This document shows positions 53,835 through 63,111 of a DNA stretch of 64,000 nucleotides, one piece after another. Within the stretch, counting starts at the first letter, position 1; the number at the start of each line of letters is the position of its first letter. The notes beneath the pieces were generated by a model. The model was not told the origin of the DNA, did not search any database, and worked only from the letters and a program-made list of their open reading frames with translations. The position numbers and the translations under genes are program-made. This DNA is from Robiginitomaculum sp. (GTDB lineage: Bacteria; Pseudomonadota; Alphaproteobacteria; Caulobacterales; Maricaulaceae): positions 186,001 through 250,000 of the forward strand of contig JAJFFT010000004.1 of NCBI GenBank assembly GCA_021776525.1, read 5' to 3'.

Positions 53835-54776
53835 ATGACTCAAGCAATTATTATTGACACCGATCCGGGACAGGATGATGCGCTGGCGATCTTGTTGGCA
53901 CTGGCCGCGCCCAAGGTGTTGGATGTGCGTGCCATTGTGGCGGTGGCCGGCAATGTACCCTTGCCCCTGACCCAGCTTAATGCGCGTCGGCTGGTCGATC
54001 TTTCGGGTCGGCGGGATGTGCCGGTATATGCGGGTTGTGCCGCGCCAATGGAACGCCCACTGATCACCGCAGAAAACGTGCATGGTCATACCGGCGTTGA
54101 CGGGTATGACTGGCCGGACACCCAAACCCCCTTGCAGGATCAGGGCGGTGTAGATTTTCTGATCGAAGCGTTGTTGGCGGCCGGCGAGCGGGAAATAACA
54201 CTGTGCACGCTGGGACCGTTGACCAATATCGCTATGGCTTTGCTTAAAGAACCGCGATGCGCCCGCGGCATTAACGAGATTGTTATGATGGGGGGCGGCT
54301 GCTTTGAGGGGGGCAACACCACACCGGCGGCCGAGTTTAATATTCTGGTCGACCCCCATGCCGCCGATATTGTTTTTAAAAGCAGCCTGTCTTTGACATT
54401 GATCCCGCTGGATCTGACCCACAAGGCGCTGGCCACACCGGCGCGTATTGATCGCATTGCGGCGCTGGGCAATGAAACCGGCAAAGCCTGCGCCGGTATG
54501 TTGCGCTATTTCAACCGCCATGATGTTGAAAAATATGGCTCAGAAGGTGCACCGCTGCACGATCCGTGCGTTATCGCTTATCTGATGCAACCTGACATGT
54601 TTGGCGGTAAAACCGTCAATGTGGAAATTGAAACCGCATCACCGTTGACCATGGGTATGACGGTTATGGATTGGTGGCGGGTCACTGATCGGGCGCCCAA
54701 TTGCACCGTGATGAACACGATTGATGCAGATGGGTATTTTGACCTGCTGAGCGATCATCTGGCGCGATTGCCTTGA
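53835..54776 (+). CDS. Inosine/uridine-preferring nucleoside hydrolase
   Basis: A 313-residue IUNH-fold enzyme. The N-terminal DTDPGQDDALAILLAL is the calcium-binding signature, with later ligands in NEIVMMGGG and the segment AAEFNILVDPHAADIVF. HDPCVIAYLMQ provides the last metal Asp. The enzyme hydrolyses N-glycosidic bonds of nucleosides to base and ribose. No signal peptide, so it is cytoplasmic. Purine versus pyrimidine preference is not clear. It converges with the adenosine-deaminase-like gene, suggesting a nucleoside salvage locus. Confidence 0.92.
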   Translation: MTQAIIIDTDPGQDDALAILLALAAPKVLDVRAIVAVAGNVPLPLTQLNARRLVDLSGRRDVPVYAGCAAPMERPLITAENVHGHTGVDGYDWPDTQTPLQDQGGVDFLIEALLAAGEREITLCTLGPLTNIAMALLKEPRCARGINEIVMMGGGCFEGGNTTPAAEFNILVDPHAADIVFKSSLSLTLIPLDLTHKALATPARIDRIAALGNETGKACAGMLRYFNRHDVEKYGSEGAPLHDPCVIAYLMQPDMFGGKTVNVEIETASPLTMGMTVMDWWRVTDRAPNCTVMNTIDADGYFDLLSDHLARLP

Positions 54777-54790
54777 GCGGGTCCCGTCTT

Positions 54791-55924
54791 TCAATGGCCG
54801 CTTTCATGTGTCCGTAAGTAATTTTCCAAGGCGATAAGGTAGTTCTGTTTTTCGGCTTCGGGAAGCCAGCTTGCGGTGAAGGCATTGCGCATCAGGCGCA
54901 CCATGTCTGCCCTAGAGTATCCGCTTTCTTCTTGGAAGACGACCATCATATTGGTCAGATAACCGGTTTCAAATTCTGCCGGGTCATCAGAATTTAGCGA
55001 GACGCACACGCCTTGCGCGTCCAGATAGATAATCCGGTCAACATCTTGCATGCGTGGGTCTGTGGCCCGTTTTACCGGACTTCCCGTCAGGCATATGCCA
55101 CGCCTGACCAACTCTTTGATCAGTGCCGGATCGTCCACCGCCATCAGGCCATGATCAATGCGTTCTAATGCCACTTGATCGAGGGATTGCCAGATGTGTT
55201 TCAGGGAATCGCGTACGTCCACATCATGATGGCCGGTCAGGTGATACCCTTGTTCTTTGGCGCGTTGGTAAACGGCTTTGAATTTAATCGGCGGATTGCC
55301 GTATTCCGGCCCAGAATCCAGACCAAGGCCCAAGATTTTACCCCGGTGCGCATAGGCCAGATCCAGCATGGCAAAGGCGCTGTCCACACTTAATTCGCGA
55401 TTGATGCTCATGATCAGTTCGGCAGTAATACCATAGGTTTTTTCACCATCGCGCCGCCCTGTATCAATGCCATTGATAATGTCGTCAAAAGCGATGCCGC
55501 GATTGGTGAACGGTTGCGGGTCAAAGAAAATCTCGGAATAGATAATGTTGTTGTCTTTTAGGTTTTTGAGAAGATTAAAAGTCGCATCATAAAAATCCTG
55601 CTGTGTCTGCAAAACATCGCGGGATTTGTTGTGATGACCAAGAAAGCCCATCAGTCCCGGTTTTCTATCCGCAAGTGATTTTTTCACCTCCTCTACAGAC
55701 CTGAAATAATCAATGCCGTTGCGCTTGGTGATGGTCACAATGGTTTGCGGGCTTAGCGTGCCTTCCAGATGCAGGTGTAATTCTGCTTTGGGCATGCCCG
55801 CGATAAACTGTGCCATGGATGTTGCGCCCTGTTCGACATGCGTTGGCGCGGGTTGGCAGGCCAGTACGACGAACAGGGGCAGTAAGCAAAAACCGAGCCT
55901 TGAAAAGTGCAATTTCAGGCGCAT
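54791..55924 (-). CDS. Adenosine/adenine deaminase family lipoprotein with altered HAGE motif
   Basis: 377 residues from the ATG at 55924, which has GAGGAAA upstream. The signal sequence ends in a lipobox (FVVLAC), so the protein is exported and lipidated, unlike cytosolic Add. The amidohydrolase barrel has the HxH metal motif in AELHLHLEGTL, a GRRDG segment, and SLNSDDPAEF at the usual place of the metal Asp. The usual HAGE with the catalytic glutamate is replaced by HHDVD at residues 232-236. Related proteins with HxDxD here exist, I believe, as a subfamily. The substrate is therefore uncertain; adenosine or adenine are candidates. Confidence 0.82.
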   Translation of the reverse strand: MRLKLHFSRLGFCLLPLFVVLACQPAPTHVEQGATSMAQFIAGMPKAELHLHLEGTLSPQTIVTITKRNGIDYFRSVEEVKKSLADRKPGLMGFLGHHNKSRDVLQTQQDFYDATFNLLKNLKDNNIIYSEIFFDPQPFTNRGIAFDDIINGIDTGRRDGEKTYGITAELIMSINRELSVDSAFAMLDLAYAHRGKILGLGLDSGPEYGNPPIKFKAVYQRAKEQGYHLTGHHDVDVRDSLKHIWQSLDQVALERIDHGLMAVDDPALIKELVRRGICLTGSPVKRATDPRMQDVDRIIYLDAQGVCVSLNSDDPAEFETGYLTNMMVVFQEESGYSRADMVRLMRNAFTASWLPEAEKQNYLIALENYLRTHESGH

Positions 55925-55992
55925 AACAGTTTCCTCTTGTCCCGCACGTGGTGCGACAGCCACTAAAGATAACATTGTTTATAGCAATAAAA

Positions 55993-56020
55993 AAACCCCG
56001 GCTGTTTCCAGCCGGGGTTT
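55993..56020. terminator. Strong, probably bidirectional terminator
   Basis: A perfect 12-bp stem (AAACCCCGGCTG/CAGCCGGGGTTT) with a 4-nt loop, flanked by an A-run on the left, so that the minus-strand transcript of the TonB receptor gene ends in a T-run. A second hairpin (GACGGCCCG/CGGGCCGTC, 56034-56056) lies between it and the receptor stop codon. Confidence 0.9.
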
Positions 56021-56067
56021 AATTTTGTCTCATGACGGCCCGAAAGACGGGCCGTCACAAAATCACT

Positions 56068-58788
56068 TTACATAGTCGCGGTCAGACGGAGGTAGTAGTA
56101 ACCGCCGTTAATGCCCATCGGCGCTGTCAGTGGGTATTTCGCACCCACAACACTGCCGAATGGATTTCTGTCCGGGAAGTTGTTGAGGATGTTATTGGCC
56201 CCAACGGCAACCTGGTAACGATCAGCAAATTTGAGTGCCAGTTGAGCATCAAATGTAACTTCGGCACCACCGTTGATTGGGAAGGCCAGATTGCTGTCCA
56301 GGTGATCTTCAAAGAAGCTGCCATAATAGTTGGCACGCACCAGAGCAGACCAGTTGTCCTCTTCATGGTTCAGCGTCAGATTGCCTCTCCAAGCCGGAAG
56401 ATTGTCTTCCAGTTGGCGCAGACGACCAGCGCTGATGTTACCATTACGGATCACTTTGGTGCTGTTATAGTTTGCAGCACCGGTCAGTGTGGTAAAGCCA
56501 CGACCCAGATCAATTGGCATGTTTACAACAAAGTCGACACCTTCGGTGCGGGTGTCAAAGTCATTGTTAAAGAAGCCAAACGAGGTCAGATCTTCTGAAC
56601 CGGCAAAGTCACCAGCGTTCAAAATGCCTGCAGCATCAAGAGAATTCAACAATTGTGATGTTGAATCATTGGCACCAAAGGCAACCCCATTATCGGTCGC
56701 CACAGTCTGCAGAGCAGCAACAAAGTTGAAGCTTGAAGACAGGGCAACACGGTCAGTCACTTTGATATTGAAGTAATCAATCGTGAAGCTGGCAGGGCCA
56801 ATTTTGAAGGCTACGCCGCCGCTGAGACTGTCAGACCGCTCAGGCCCAAGCGTTGGGCGGTTTTGACCCTGGGAAACCAGGAAGTCAGCCATGAACTGGC
56901 CAGCAGCACTGGACAGCGGGATGGTACCTTGGTCAGCCAGAGTAGCGCCGACAAAGACGGTCGACACGTTGGTGACATTGGCCTGACCGGCAGTCGGTGC
57001 ATGGAAGCCCGTGCTGTAGGTCGAACGCACTGTGAAGTTATCAGTGACCTTGTACAAACCGCCAACTTTATAGTTGGTGGTGTCGCCAAACGAGTCAAAG
57101 TCTTCGTAGCGTACTGCGGCCTGAAGGATCAACTTGTCGGTAACGTCCGCCTCGGCATCCAGATAGAATGCAATGTTGGACTGTCTGCTGGTCCCAGCTG
57201 AGGAAGCGATAAAGCCACCAAAACCGTTCGAGCTGGACGAGAAACCTTGGCCATTAGGGAATGCCGCTGAAGGTGCAGAAAGCGGACCAATGGCTGTTGA
57301 AGCAGCATCGCCAGAGCGAATGGTAAAGCTTTCTACGCGGTATTCAAAACCAGCCGCAATGTTCAGATCAGAGGCAAAGCCTGCAACCGGAACGCCATAG
57401 GCCAGGTCAAGGTTGATGTTGTCTTCTTCTTGCGTGTAACCACCAGGGCGGAAAGACGTTGGTGTATTTGGCCCAAGCGACGCATTGATGGTGTTAGAGA
57501 TGAAGAAGTTTGCGTCATTCTTACCGTATTTATAGCTCAAGTCATAAGACAGGCCATTGCCGATTTGAATGTCGCCGCGCACGCCGACTGCGATGCTGCG
57601 GTCCGTCAGGTTACCACCAAATTGAGGGGTAAAGCCGCCGGGAAACAGTTCCACAAACGAGAAACAGTTCGGATCATTGGTGACAACACCCAGAACCGTT
57701 GGGTCAGGGATCAGGCCACCACCAGAGGTCAGCGGGATACCAGCCGGGCAGGCATTCGCATCAATGCCAGCCAAGTTGCCGACACGAACCGAAGGTACGC
57801 CGTTGGGATCAAGAGCACCGGTAACAGGATCAACCGTTGGGCCGGCAAAAACGCCGCCGCGATTGGTCGGGTTACGGAAGAAGAAGCCGCCTTCTGTACG
57901 GCGTTGGGCATAGTTACCAAACGCATACAGTTCGCCGTTTTCGCTAAACTGGACAGCTGTGTTGATGAAGACTTTGATGTCGTCATCGACGCGAGGCTGA
58001 CCCCAGGGCTGTGCAATGTTTGCAGGTGTATCAAACAACTGGAATGCATTGGCAACAGAACCGTTGCCAGCAGCTAGCAGAGCTTCGACGTCGCCACGAG
58101 GGACAGACTGGCTGGTTGGGTCCTGTTCTGAGTATTCAGCAGTGATGTTGAAGAAACCAATATCACCAAGCGGCAGGCCGACATTACCAGCGACAGAATA
58201 AGAGTCGCCGCCACCATCATAGTTAGAGCCAAATTTGGCTTCAAACGTTGCGCCTTCTGCATCATCTTTGAGGATGAAGTTCATCACGCCGGCAATGGCA
58301 TCAGAACCGTATTGCGAAGCCGCACCATCGCGCAGCACTTCGAGGCGCTTAATGGCCAGTGCAGGAATGGTTGAGACGTCAGGGCCTTGAGCACCATCAG
58401 AGATGCCGCCACCAAGAAAGCTGATGACCGCGGCGCGGTGCAGGCGCTTGGAGTTGACCAGAACCAGTGTTTCATCCGGTGACAAACCACGCAGGTTGGC
58501 CGGGCGAATAAGTGTCGCCGCATCGGAGATCGGTTGCTGATTAACGTTATAGGATGGCACGGCAAGACGAAGCAGGTCCGTCATGTCTGTAGCACCCTGA
58601 TTGATAAACTCTTTACCTGTGATGACATCAACTGGCGCAGGGCTATCGGCGGCGGACCGTGCGGTCCGGCGTGTACCGGTAACAATAATCTTGTCTTCGG
58701 TAACGGTTTCTTCCTGCGCGAATGCATAAGTCGTGCTAAAAGCAGTCATTACGAGCGCGGAAGCCCCCATCAAGATTTTTTTATTCAT
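56068..58788 (-). CDS. TonB-dependent outer membrane receptor
   Basis: 906 residues from the ATG at 58788 with GGGGAG upstream; the track start at 58878 is not used. The signal peptide is MNKKILMGASALVMTAFSTT through AFAQ. A TonB-box-like EDKIIVTGTRR is followed by a plug ([55 protein letters not shown]) and a large barrel. It probably imports an organic or iron-bearing ligand that cannot be named from sequence. The last residues are YYYLRLTATM, without the usual terminal aromatic. Divergent from accA. Confidence 0.95.
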   Translation of the reverse strand: MNKKILMGASALVMTAFSTTYAFAQEETVTEDKIIVTGTRRTARSAADSPAPVDVITGKEFINQGATDMTDLLRLAVPSYNVNQQPISDAATLIRPANLRGLSPDETLVLVNSKRLHRAAVISFLGGGISDGAQGPDVSTIPALAIKRLEVLRDGAASQYGSDAIAGVMNFILKDDAEGATFEAKFGSNYDGGGDSYSVAGNVGLPLGDIGFFNITAEYSEQDPTSQSVPRGDVEALLAAGNGSVANAFQLFDTPANIAQPWGQPRVDDDIKVFINTAVQFSENGELYAFGNYAQRRTEGGFFFRNPTNRGGVFAGPTVDPVTGALDPNGVPSVRVGNLAGIDANACPAGIPLTSGGGLIPDPTVLGVVTNDPNCFSFVELFPGGFTPQFGGNLTDRSIAVGVRGDIQIGNGLSYDLSYKYGKNDANFFISNTINASLGPNTPTSFRPGGYTQEEDNINLDLAYGVPVAGFASDLNIAAGFEYRVESFTIRSGDAASTAIGPLSAPSAAFPNGQGFSSSSNGFGGFIASSAGTSRQSNIAFYLDAEADVTDKLILQAAVRYEDFDSFGDTTNYKVGGLYKVTDNFTVRSTYSTGFHAPTAGQANVTNVSTVFVGATLADQGTIPLSSAAGQFMADFLVSQGQNRPTLGPERSDSLSGGVAFKIGPASFTIDYFNIKVTDRVALSSSFNFVAALQTVATDNGVAFGANDSTSQLLNSLDAAGILNAGDFAGSEDLTSFGFFNNDFDTRTEGVDFVVNMPIDLGRGFTTLTGAANYNSTKVIRNGNISAGRLRQLEDNLPAWRGNLTLNHEEDNWSALVRANYYGSFFEDHLDSNLAFPINGGAEVTFDAQLALKFADRYQVAVGANNILNNFPDRNPFGSVVGAKYPLTAPMGINGGYYYLRLTATM

Positions 58789-59185
58789 TGGTCTCCCCAA
58801 ATCTTCTGTTGGAATTGCAAAACTCGTCAAATTAACGATTCCTAATATTCGTATGATTTTTTTGTGATGGCAATGCAAACATGACTAAGAATCCGTGTAA
58901 GCGAAGAAAAAACGTCAAAAAAGTCTCTTTTTAGAAAAATGTGCTAAATTTGGCGCACTTTTTTATCAAAGCAACGTAGTTCTGTGCGCCCCGTCATAAA
59001 TGTCACGATGGAATTGGGTGCTGGAATGGGTGCTTGTTCCGCACGGCTCTATTGCTTATGGTGCGGCGCGATTAAGCAGGGTTCTGCCTTGCGAATAGTC
59101 TTGTGTTTTTTGGTGCCGGTCTATGGCCGAAACCAGTCTAAGCCTTACCCATACCCTTGCCAGAACTCTTGGTTGTTGTCTGAAT
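58789..59185. promoter_or_regulatory. Divergent intergenic region between TonB receptor and accA
   Basis: About 400 bases without a gene. It contains the receptor leader and must hold both promoters, though none stands out. The half-site ATCGTTAA (58839-58832, minus strand) repeats the left half of the operator-like palindrome before the first receptor gene. A short GTGC/GCAC hairpin flanked by A- and T-runs lies near 58940-58965, without a gene it could serve. Confidence 0.4.
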
Positions 59186-60163
59186 ATGTCTGATCCCACC
59201 CGTACATACCTTGATTTTGAACGTCCCATTGCCGAGCTCGAAAACAAGATCGAAGAGCTGGAGCGCTTCAGCAATAGCGAGGACGGGGTCAATACCGCCG
59301 AAGAAGTTGAAAAGCTGCGCGGTAAATCGGCACTGTTACTTAAAAACACCTATGCCAGCCTGAACGCCTGGCAGAAGACACAAGTTGCGCGCCATCCGGG
59401 CCGCCCGCAATTCAAGCATTTTCGCGAAGCCCTGATCGAGGGTTTTACCGAATTGCGCGGCGATCGTTGTTTTGGGGATGATCGGGCCTTGATCGGTGGT
59501 TTGGGCCGTTTTCGCGGGCGTGCCGTTTTGGTTCTTGGCCATGAAAAAGGTCACGACACCCAAACCCGGCTGGAGCATAATTTTGGCATGGCGCGCCCCG
59601 AAGGCTACCGCAAGGCTGTGCGCCTGATGGATATGGCTGATCGTTTTGGCCTGCCGGTCCTCAGCTTTGTGGACACCGCCGGGGCTTATCCCGGTGTTGG
59701 TGCCGAAGAGCGTGGCCAGGCCGAAGCCATTGCCCGCTCGACACAAAAATGCCTGGCACTGGGTGTGCCGATGGTCACTTTGATCACCGGCGAGGGCGGT
59801 TCTGGCGGGGCGGTGGCGATCGCCGCAGCCAATGCGGTCTTGATGATGGAACACGCGATCTATTCGGTGATCTCGCCCGAAGGTTGCGCGTCAATATTGT
59901 GGCGCGATTCGGCGCGGGCCAAAGATGCCGCCACAGCCATGAAAATCACTGCACAAGACCTGCTGGATCTCAAAATCATCGACGGCATAGCCGAAGAGCC
60001 GGTGGGCGGCGCGCATCGTCACCACCAAGCAGCCATCAATGCCGCCGCCGATCAAATCTCGGCCTTTCTGGCGCGCCTGGATGGCCTTTCTGCAGACGAA
60101 TTACGTGCGCAGCGCAAAGCGCGTTTTCTTGAAATAGGCCGGTCCTTGCTGGAAGAAAGTTGA
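59186..60163 (+). CDS. accA: Acetyl-CoA carboxylase carboxyltransferase subunit alpha
   Basis: 325 residues from the ATG at 59186 (MSDPTRTYLDFERPIAELEN); homologous sequence begins here rather than at the track start 59123. The crotonase-fold core shows ELRGDRCFGDDRALIGGLGR, MDMADRFGLPVLSFVDTAGAYPG and GEGGSGGAVAIAAANAVLM. With AccD it transfers carboxyl from biotin to acetyl-CoA, the first step of fatty acid synthesis. No Shine-Dalgarno is evident. Its stop overlaps the possible TTG start of the amidohydrolase gene. Confidence 0.96.
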   Translation: MSDPTRTYLDFERPIAELENKIEELERFSNSEDGVNTAEEVEKLRGKSALLLKNTYASLNAWQKTQVARHPGRPQFKHFREALIEGFTELRGDRCFGDDRALIGGLGRFRGRAVLVLGHEKGHDTQTRLEHNFGMARPEGYRKAVRLMDMADRFGLPVLSFVDTAGAYPGVGAEERGQAEAIARSTQKCLALGVPMVTLITGEGGSGGAVAIAAANAVLMMEHAIYSVISPEGCASILWRDSARAKDAATAMKITAQDLLDLKIIDGIAEEPVGGAHRHHQAAINAAADQISAFLARLDGLSADELRAQRKARFLEIGRSLLEES

Positions 60164-60177
60164 GCGAGAAAGCGGCC

Positions 60178-61899
60178 ATGGCTCTTCTTATTCGCTGTGT
60201 GTCAATATTCCTGCTCTTTGCGACCATTGACATAGCCCTGGCCGACACCGCGCCACCAGATAAAGGCCGCACCAACACGGTCCTGATCGGGGCGCACTTT
60301 ACCACCATGGACCCGGCTTTGCCTGATGTCGAGGCACTGGCTTACGGACCAAACGGAAAAATTATTGCGCTTGGGGATGTGGCGCAGGTGATCGCCATTG
60401 CCGGTGCCAAGGCAAAACGCATCGACCTTGGCGGTGCCTATGTCCTTCCGGGGTTTCACGATGTGCATGTGCATGCGCTTGAGGCCGGGATCAATGCAAG
60501 CCGTTGTGTGCTTGCTGAATTTGGCTCCCTGGCGCAATATCGACGACAAATCACCCATTGCGCGGCGGAACAGGCCGACGCACCCTGGTTTATCGGTGCG
60601 GGTGTGTCCATGCCGGACCTGTTGGCGCAAACATCCCATCCCATTGATCTTCTTGATAAATTGTTTCCTGATCGTCCGGTACTGGTCCTTGATAATCTTG
60701 GTCACGGGGCCTGGGCCAATCGGGCGGCCATGGCGGCTGTGGGTTATGATAGATTAAAGGGTAATCCGCCCGGCGGGATCATTGATCGTGATGCCCAAGG
60801 GCGTTTAACCGGTATTGTCTTTGAAAATGCCCAACAGGCTTTGCGCAATGCGGCACTGCCCCCCAATGGGGCCAATCTTGATGCCAATTATGACGCATTA
60901 AAAGAGGCCCTGAAGGTCTTGGCCCAAAATGGCATTACCTCGATCAGCGATGCCGGGGGGTATTGGACAAGGGGGCATCATCTGGCCTGGCAACGGGCCG
61001 CCCGCGACGGCGTGCTTAATGTGCGGGCCAGCAATGCGCTCTATGTTTTTCCGGACCTGCCCATGGATCAGCAGATTGCTGATATCATTGCCCTCAAAGA
61101 GAGTGTTTCGGATACGTTTTTGCATTTTGATCAGGCCAAAATCTATGTCGATGGTATTTTATCGCAAGGCACGGCGGCTTTATACGCGCCTTACACACAC
61201 GCCCCTGCCGGGATTGAGGTGTCCAATCGCGGCTTTGCGTATTTCGACAAGAGTACGCTTTTTGATGTTGCATCACGGTTGGACAAGGCCGGGTTTTCAC
61301 TGCATTTTCATGCCACGGGTGACCGGGGTGTGGGGCTGGCACTGGATGCGATCGAAGAAGCCCGGCGGCGCAATGGCGTATCGGGTAACCATCACCGGGT
61401 GACGCATGTGTTTTTGGTTGATCAGCGCGATCGGGCGCGCTTTGCGGCACTGGGTGTGAGCGCTGATATTCAAATGACTCCCAGTTCACTTGACCCGGAC
61501 TATTTGGCATTTTTGCGTGATGTTCTTGGTGCAAAACGGGCGGCGCAACTGATCCCCGCCGCCGCTTTGTTGGAGGCCAAGGCCCCAATGACCCTCAGCA
61601 GCGATTGGGACGCCGATACATTGTCGCCGCTGGTGAAAATTCAAACAACGGTAATGCGCAAAAATCAGGGCATCAAGGATGTGCATAAAGTGGTGCAGAT
61701 GATGACCATTTCATCGGCCCGGCTGCTTGGGCAAGATGATCTGACTGGCTCATTGGAGGTTGGTAAATTTGCCGACCTGGTGGTGCTGGATCGGGATATA
61801 TTCACAATGCCCCCCAATCAGATCGCCAAAATCAAAATCCGCGCCACCATGCTGGGCGGCAAAGCAACGTATGACCCGGACACGATACTGGGGCCATAG
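60178..61899 (+). CDS. Secreted amidohydrolase, YtcJ-like (amidohydrolase 3 family)
   Basis: 573 residues from the ATG at 60178; a TTG at 60160 is an alternative start overlapping the accA stop. A signal peptide (LIRCVSIFLLFATIDIALAD) sends it to the periplasm. Domain features: the outer beta strand NTVLIGAHFTTMDPALPDVE, the metal HxH in GFHDVHVHALEAG, KIYVDGILSQGTAALY with the probable bridging region, and HFHATGDRGVGLALDAIEEA. The C-terminus closes with SLEVGKFADLVVLDRDIF. Relatives hydrolyse exocyclic amides or formamides; the substrate is unknown. Confidence 0.9.
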   Translation: MALLIRCVSIFLLFATIDIALADTAPPDKGRTNTVLIGAHFTTMDPALPDVEALAYGPNGKIIALGDVAQVIAIAGAKAKRIDLGGAYVLPGFHDVHVHALEAGINASRCVLAEFGSLAQYRRQITHCAAEQADAPWFIGAGVSMPDLLAQTSHPIDLLDKLFPDRPVLVLDNLGHGAWANRAAMAAVGYDRLKGNPPGGIIDRDAQGRLTGIVFENAQQALRNAALPPNGANLDANYDALKEALKVLAQNGITSISDAGGYWTRGHHLAWQRAARDGVLNVRASNALYVFPDLPMDQQIADIIALKESVSDTFLHFDQAKIYVDGILSQGTAALYAPYTHAPAGIEVSNRGFAYFDKSTLFDVASRLDKAGFSLHFHATGDRGVGLALDAIEEARRRNGVSGNHHRVTHVFLVDQRDRARFAALGVSADIQMTPSSLDPDYLAFLRDVLGAKRAAQLIPAAALLEAKAPMTLSSDWDADTLSPLVKIQTTVMRKNQGIKDVHKVVQMMTISSARLLGQDDLTGSLEVGKFADLVVLDRDIFTMPPNQIAKIKIRATMLGGKATYDPDTILGP

Positions 61900-61918
61900 C
61901 GCCAAGAGAGTCCGCGCT

Positions 61919-63109
61919 TTAAACAATCAGGTTTTCCGTGGGTGCAGTGCTGGCACTGCCCGGGAAGACGGTGGTATTGAGGGCATTCACATCAACGCCC
62001 CAATGGTCACGCAGTACACCCTTGAACAGGCTGCGCAGATCGTTGGCCGGGAACACGTCGCGGCCTTCGAACAATTGCGCGTCATTCAGCCCCGGCCAAT
62101 CGCCCGCCATGGTACCGCCCTGTACCGCACCGCCCAACAGGAATGACACGCCGCCAACCCCGTGATCGGTGCCGCTAGTGCCATTTTCGGCCAGTGTGCG
62201 GCCAAATTCTGTGGCGATCAGTACGGCGGTATTGGCCCAATGGCTGCCCAATTCCTCGCTCAGACCCAATAAGGCCTTGTCGAGGTTCAAAAGGTTGGAA
62301 TTTAAAATGCCGCTCACCCCACCTTCATTGGCATGGGTGTCCCAGCCTTCCAGCGAGATCGCCGCCGCGCCGGGTCCACCTTCGGCGGCCAGTAATTTAC
62401 CGGCGGCGCGGGTCAGTTGCTCATACCCGGTGCCAAGCTGGTTGAGATCGCCGATCAGCGCGCCGACATCAACGGCGCCTTGCAAGGCGGCCTGTAAAAC
62501 CGGGTCATTGTCATAAAGTTCCAGCGTTTCATCAACGGTTTCCGGGTCCGGCGCCGGCAAGGTCGAGGGTGCCCATGTGGGCACAGATTCCGCGCCTTTG
62601 AGGATTAGTGGCACGGTCTGGCCGATGCCAATGGCACCGGGTGAGATGTTGAGGGCCTGCAAGGCGCGATTGAGCCAGCCATCCAGCTGGCCCAGCGCCG
62701 ATGTGGTGCCGTTTTCCAGCACATCCTGACCATCAAAATGTGATCGCTCGTTATAAGGCGCGCTGGCGGCGGGCATAAACAAGGCCTCGCCATTGGCATA
62801 CATCGCCGCCAGACCGGGCAAAGCCGGGTGCAGGCCAAAGCCTGTGGTCAGAGGCAGCGCACCGCCGGTCTCGCCGGGCGGCAGTATCGCAATGCCGGGG
62901 CGCTTGGCGTAATAGTTGTTTTCGAGGTGGGGCACGACCACGTTCAGGCCATCCATGGCACCGCGCAGAATAATCACCACCAGCTTTTTACCCGCCGGTC
63001 CAGCCGCAAAAGATAAATTGGCTCCGGCGGCGCTGAGGCCCATAACGCCCGCGGCGCCTTTGAGCAGGCCACGACGGTTCAGGCATAATTGTGGGGTCTT
63101 GATGATCAT
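61919..63109 (-). CDS. DUF1501 family protein with Tat signal
   Basis: 396 residues. A twin-arginine signal (LNRRGLLKGAAGVMGLSAAG) indicates export of a folded, perhaps cofactor-bearing protein. The body starts KLVVIILRGAMDGLNVVVPH and ends with TEFGRTLAENGTSGTDHGVG and FLLGGAVQGG, the core features of DUF1501, which has an alkaline phosphatase/sulfatase-like fold. It follows the DUF1800 gene by two bases; the two families are almost always paired. Their function is unknown. Confidence 0.92.
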   Translation of the reverse strand: MIIKTPQLCLNRRGLLKGAAGVMGLSAAGANLSFAAGPAGKKLVVIILRGAMDGLNVVVPHLENNYYAKRPGIAILPPGETGGALPLTTGFGLHPALPGLAAMYANGEALFMPAASAPYNERSHFDGQDVLENGTTSALGQLDGWLNRALQALNISPGAIGIGQTVPLILKGAESVPTWAPSTLPAPDPETVDETLELYDNDPVLQAALQGAVDVGALIGDLNQLGTGYEQLTRAAGKLLAAEGGPGAAAISLEGWDTHANEGGVSGILNSNLLNLDKALLGLSEELGSHWANTAVLIATEFGRTLAENGTSGTDHGVGGVSFLLGGAVQGGTMAGDWPGLNDAQLFEGRDVFPANDLRSLFKGVLRDHWGVDVNALNTTVFPGSASTAPTENLIV

Positions 63110-63111
63110 GC

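Noticed and set aside
57430-58077. 215-residue plus-strand ORF
   Set aside because: Antisense to the second TonB receptor gene; no support.
58940-58965. GTGC/GCAC hairpin with A- and T-runs as a terminator
   Set aside because: The stem is only four pairs and no plus-strand gene precedes it.
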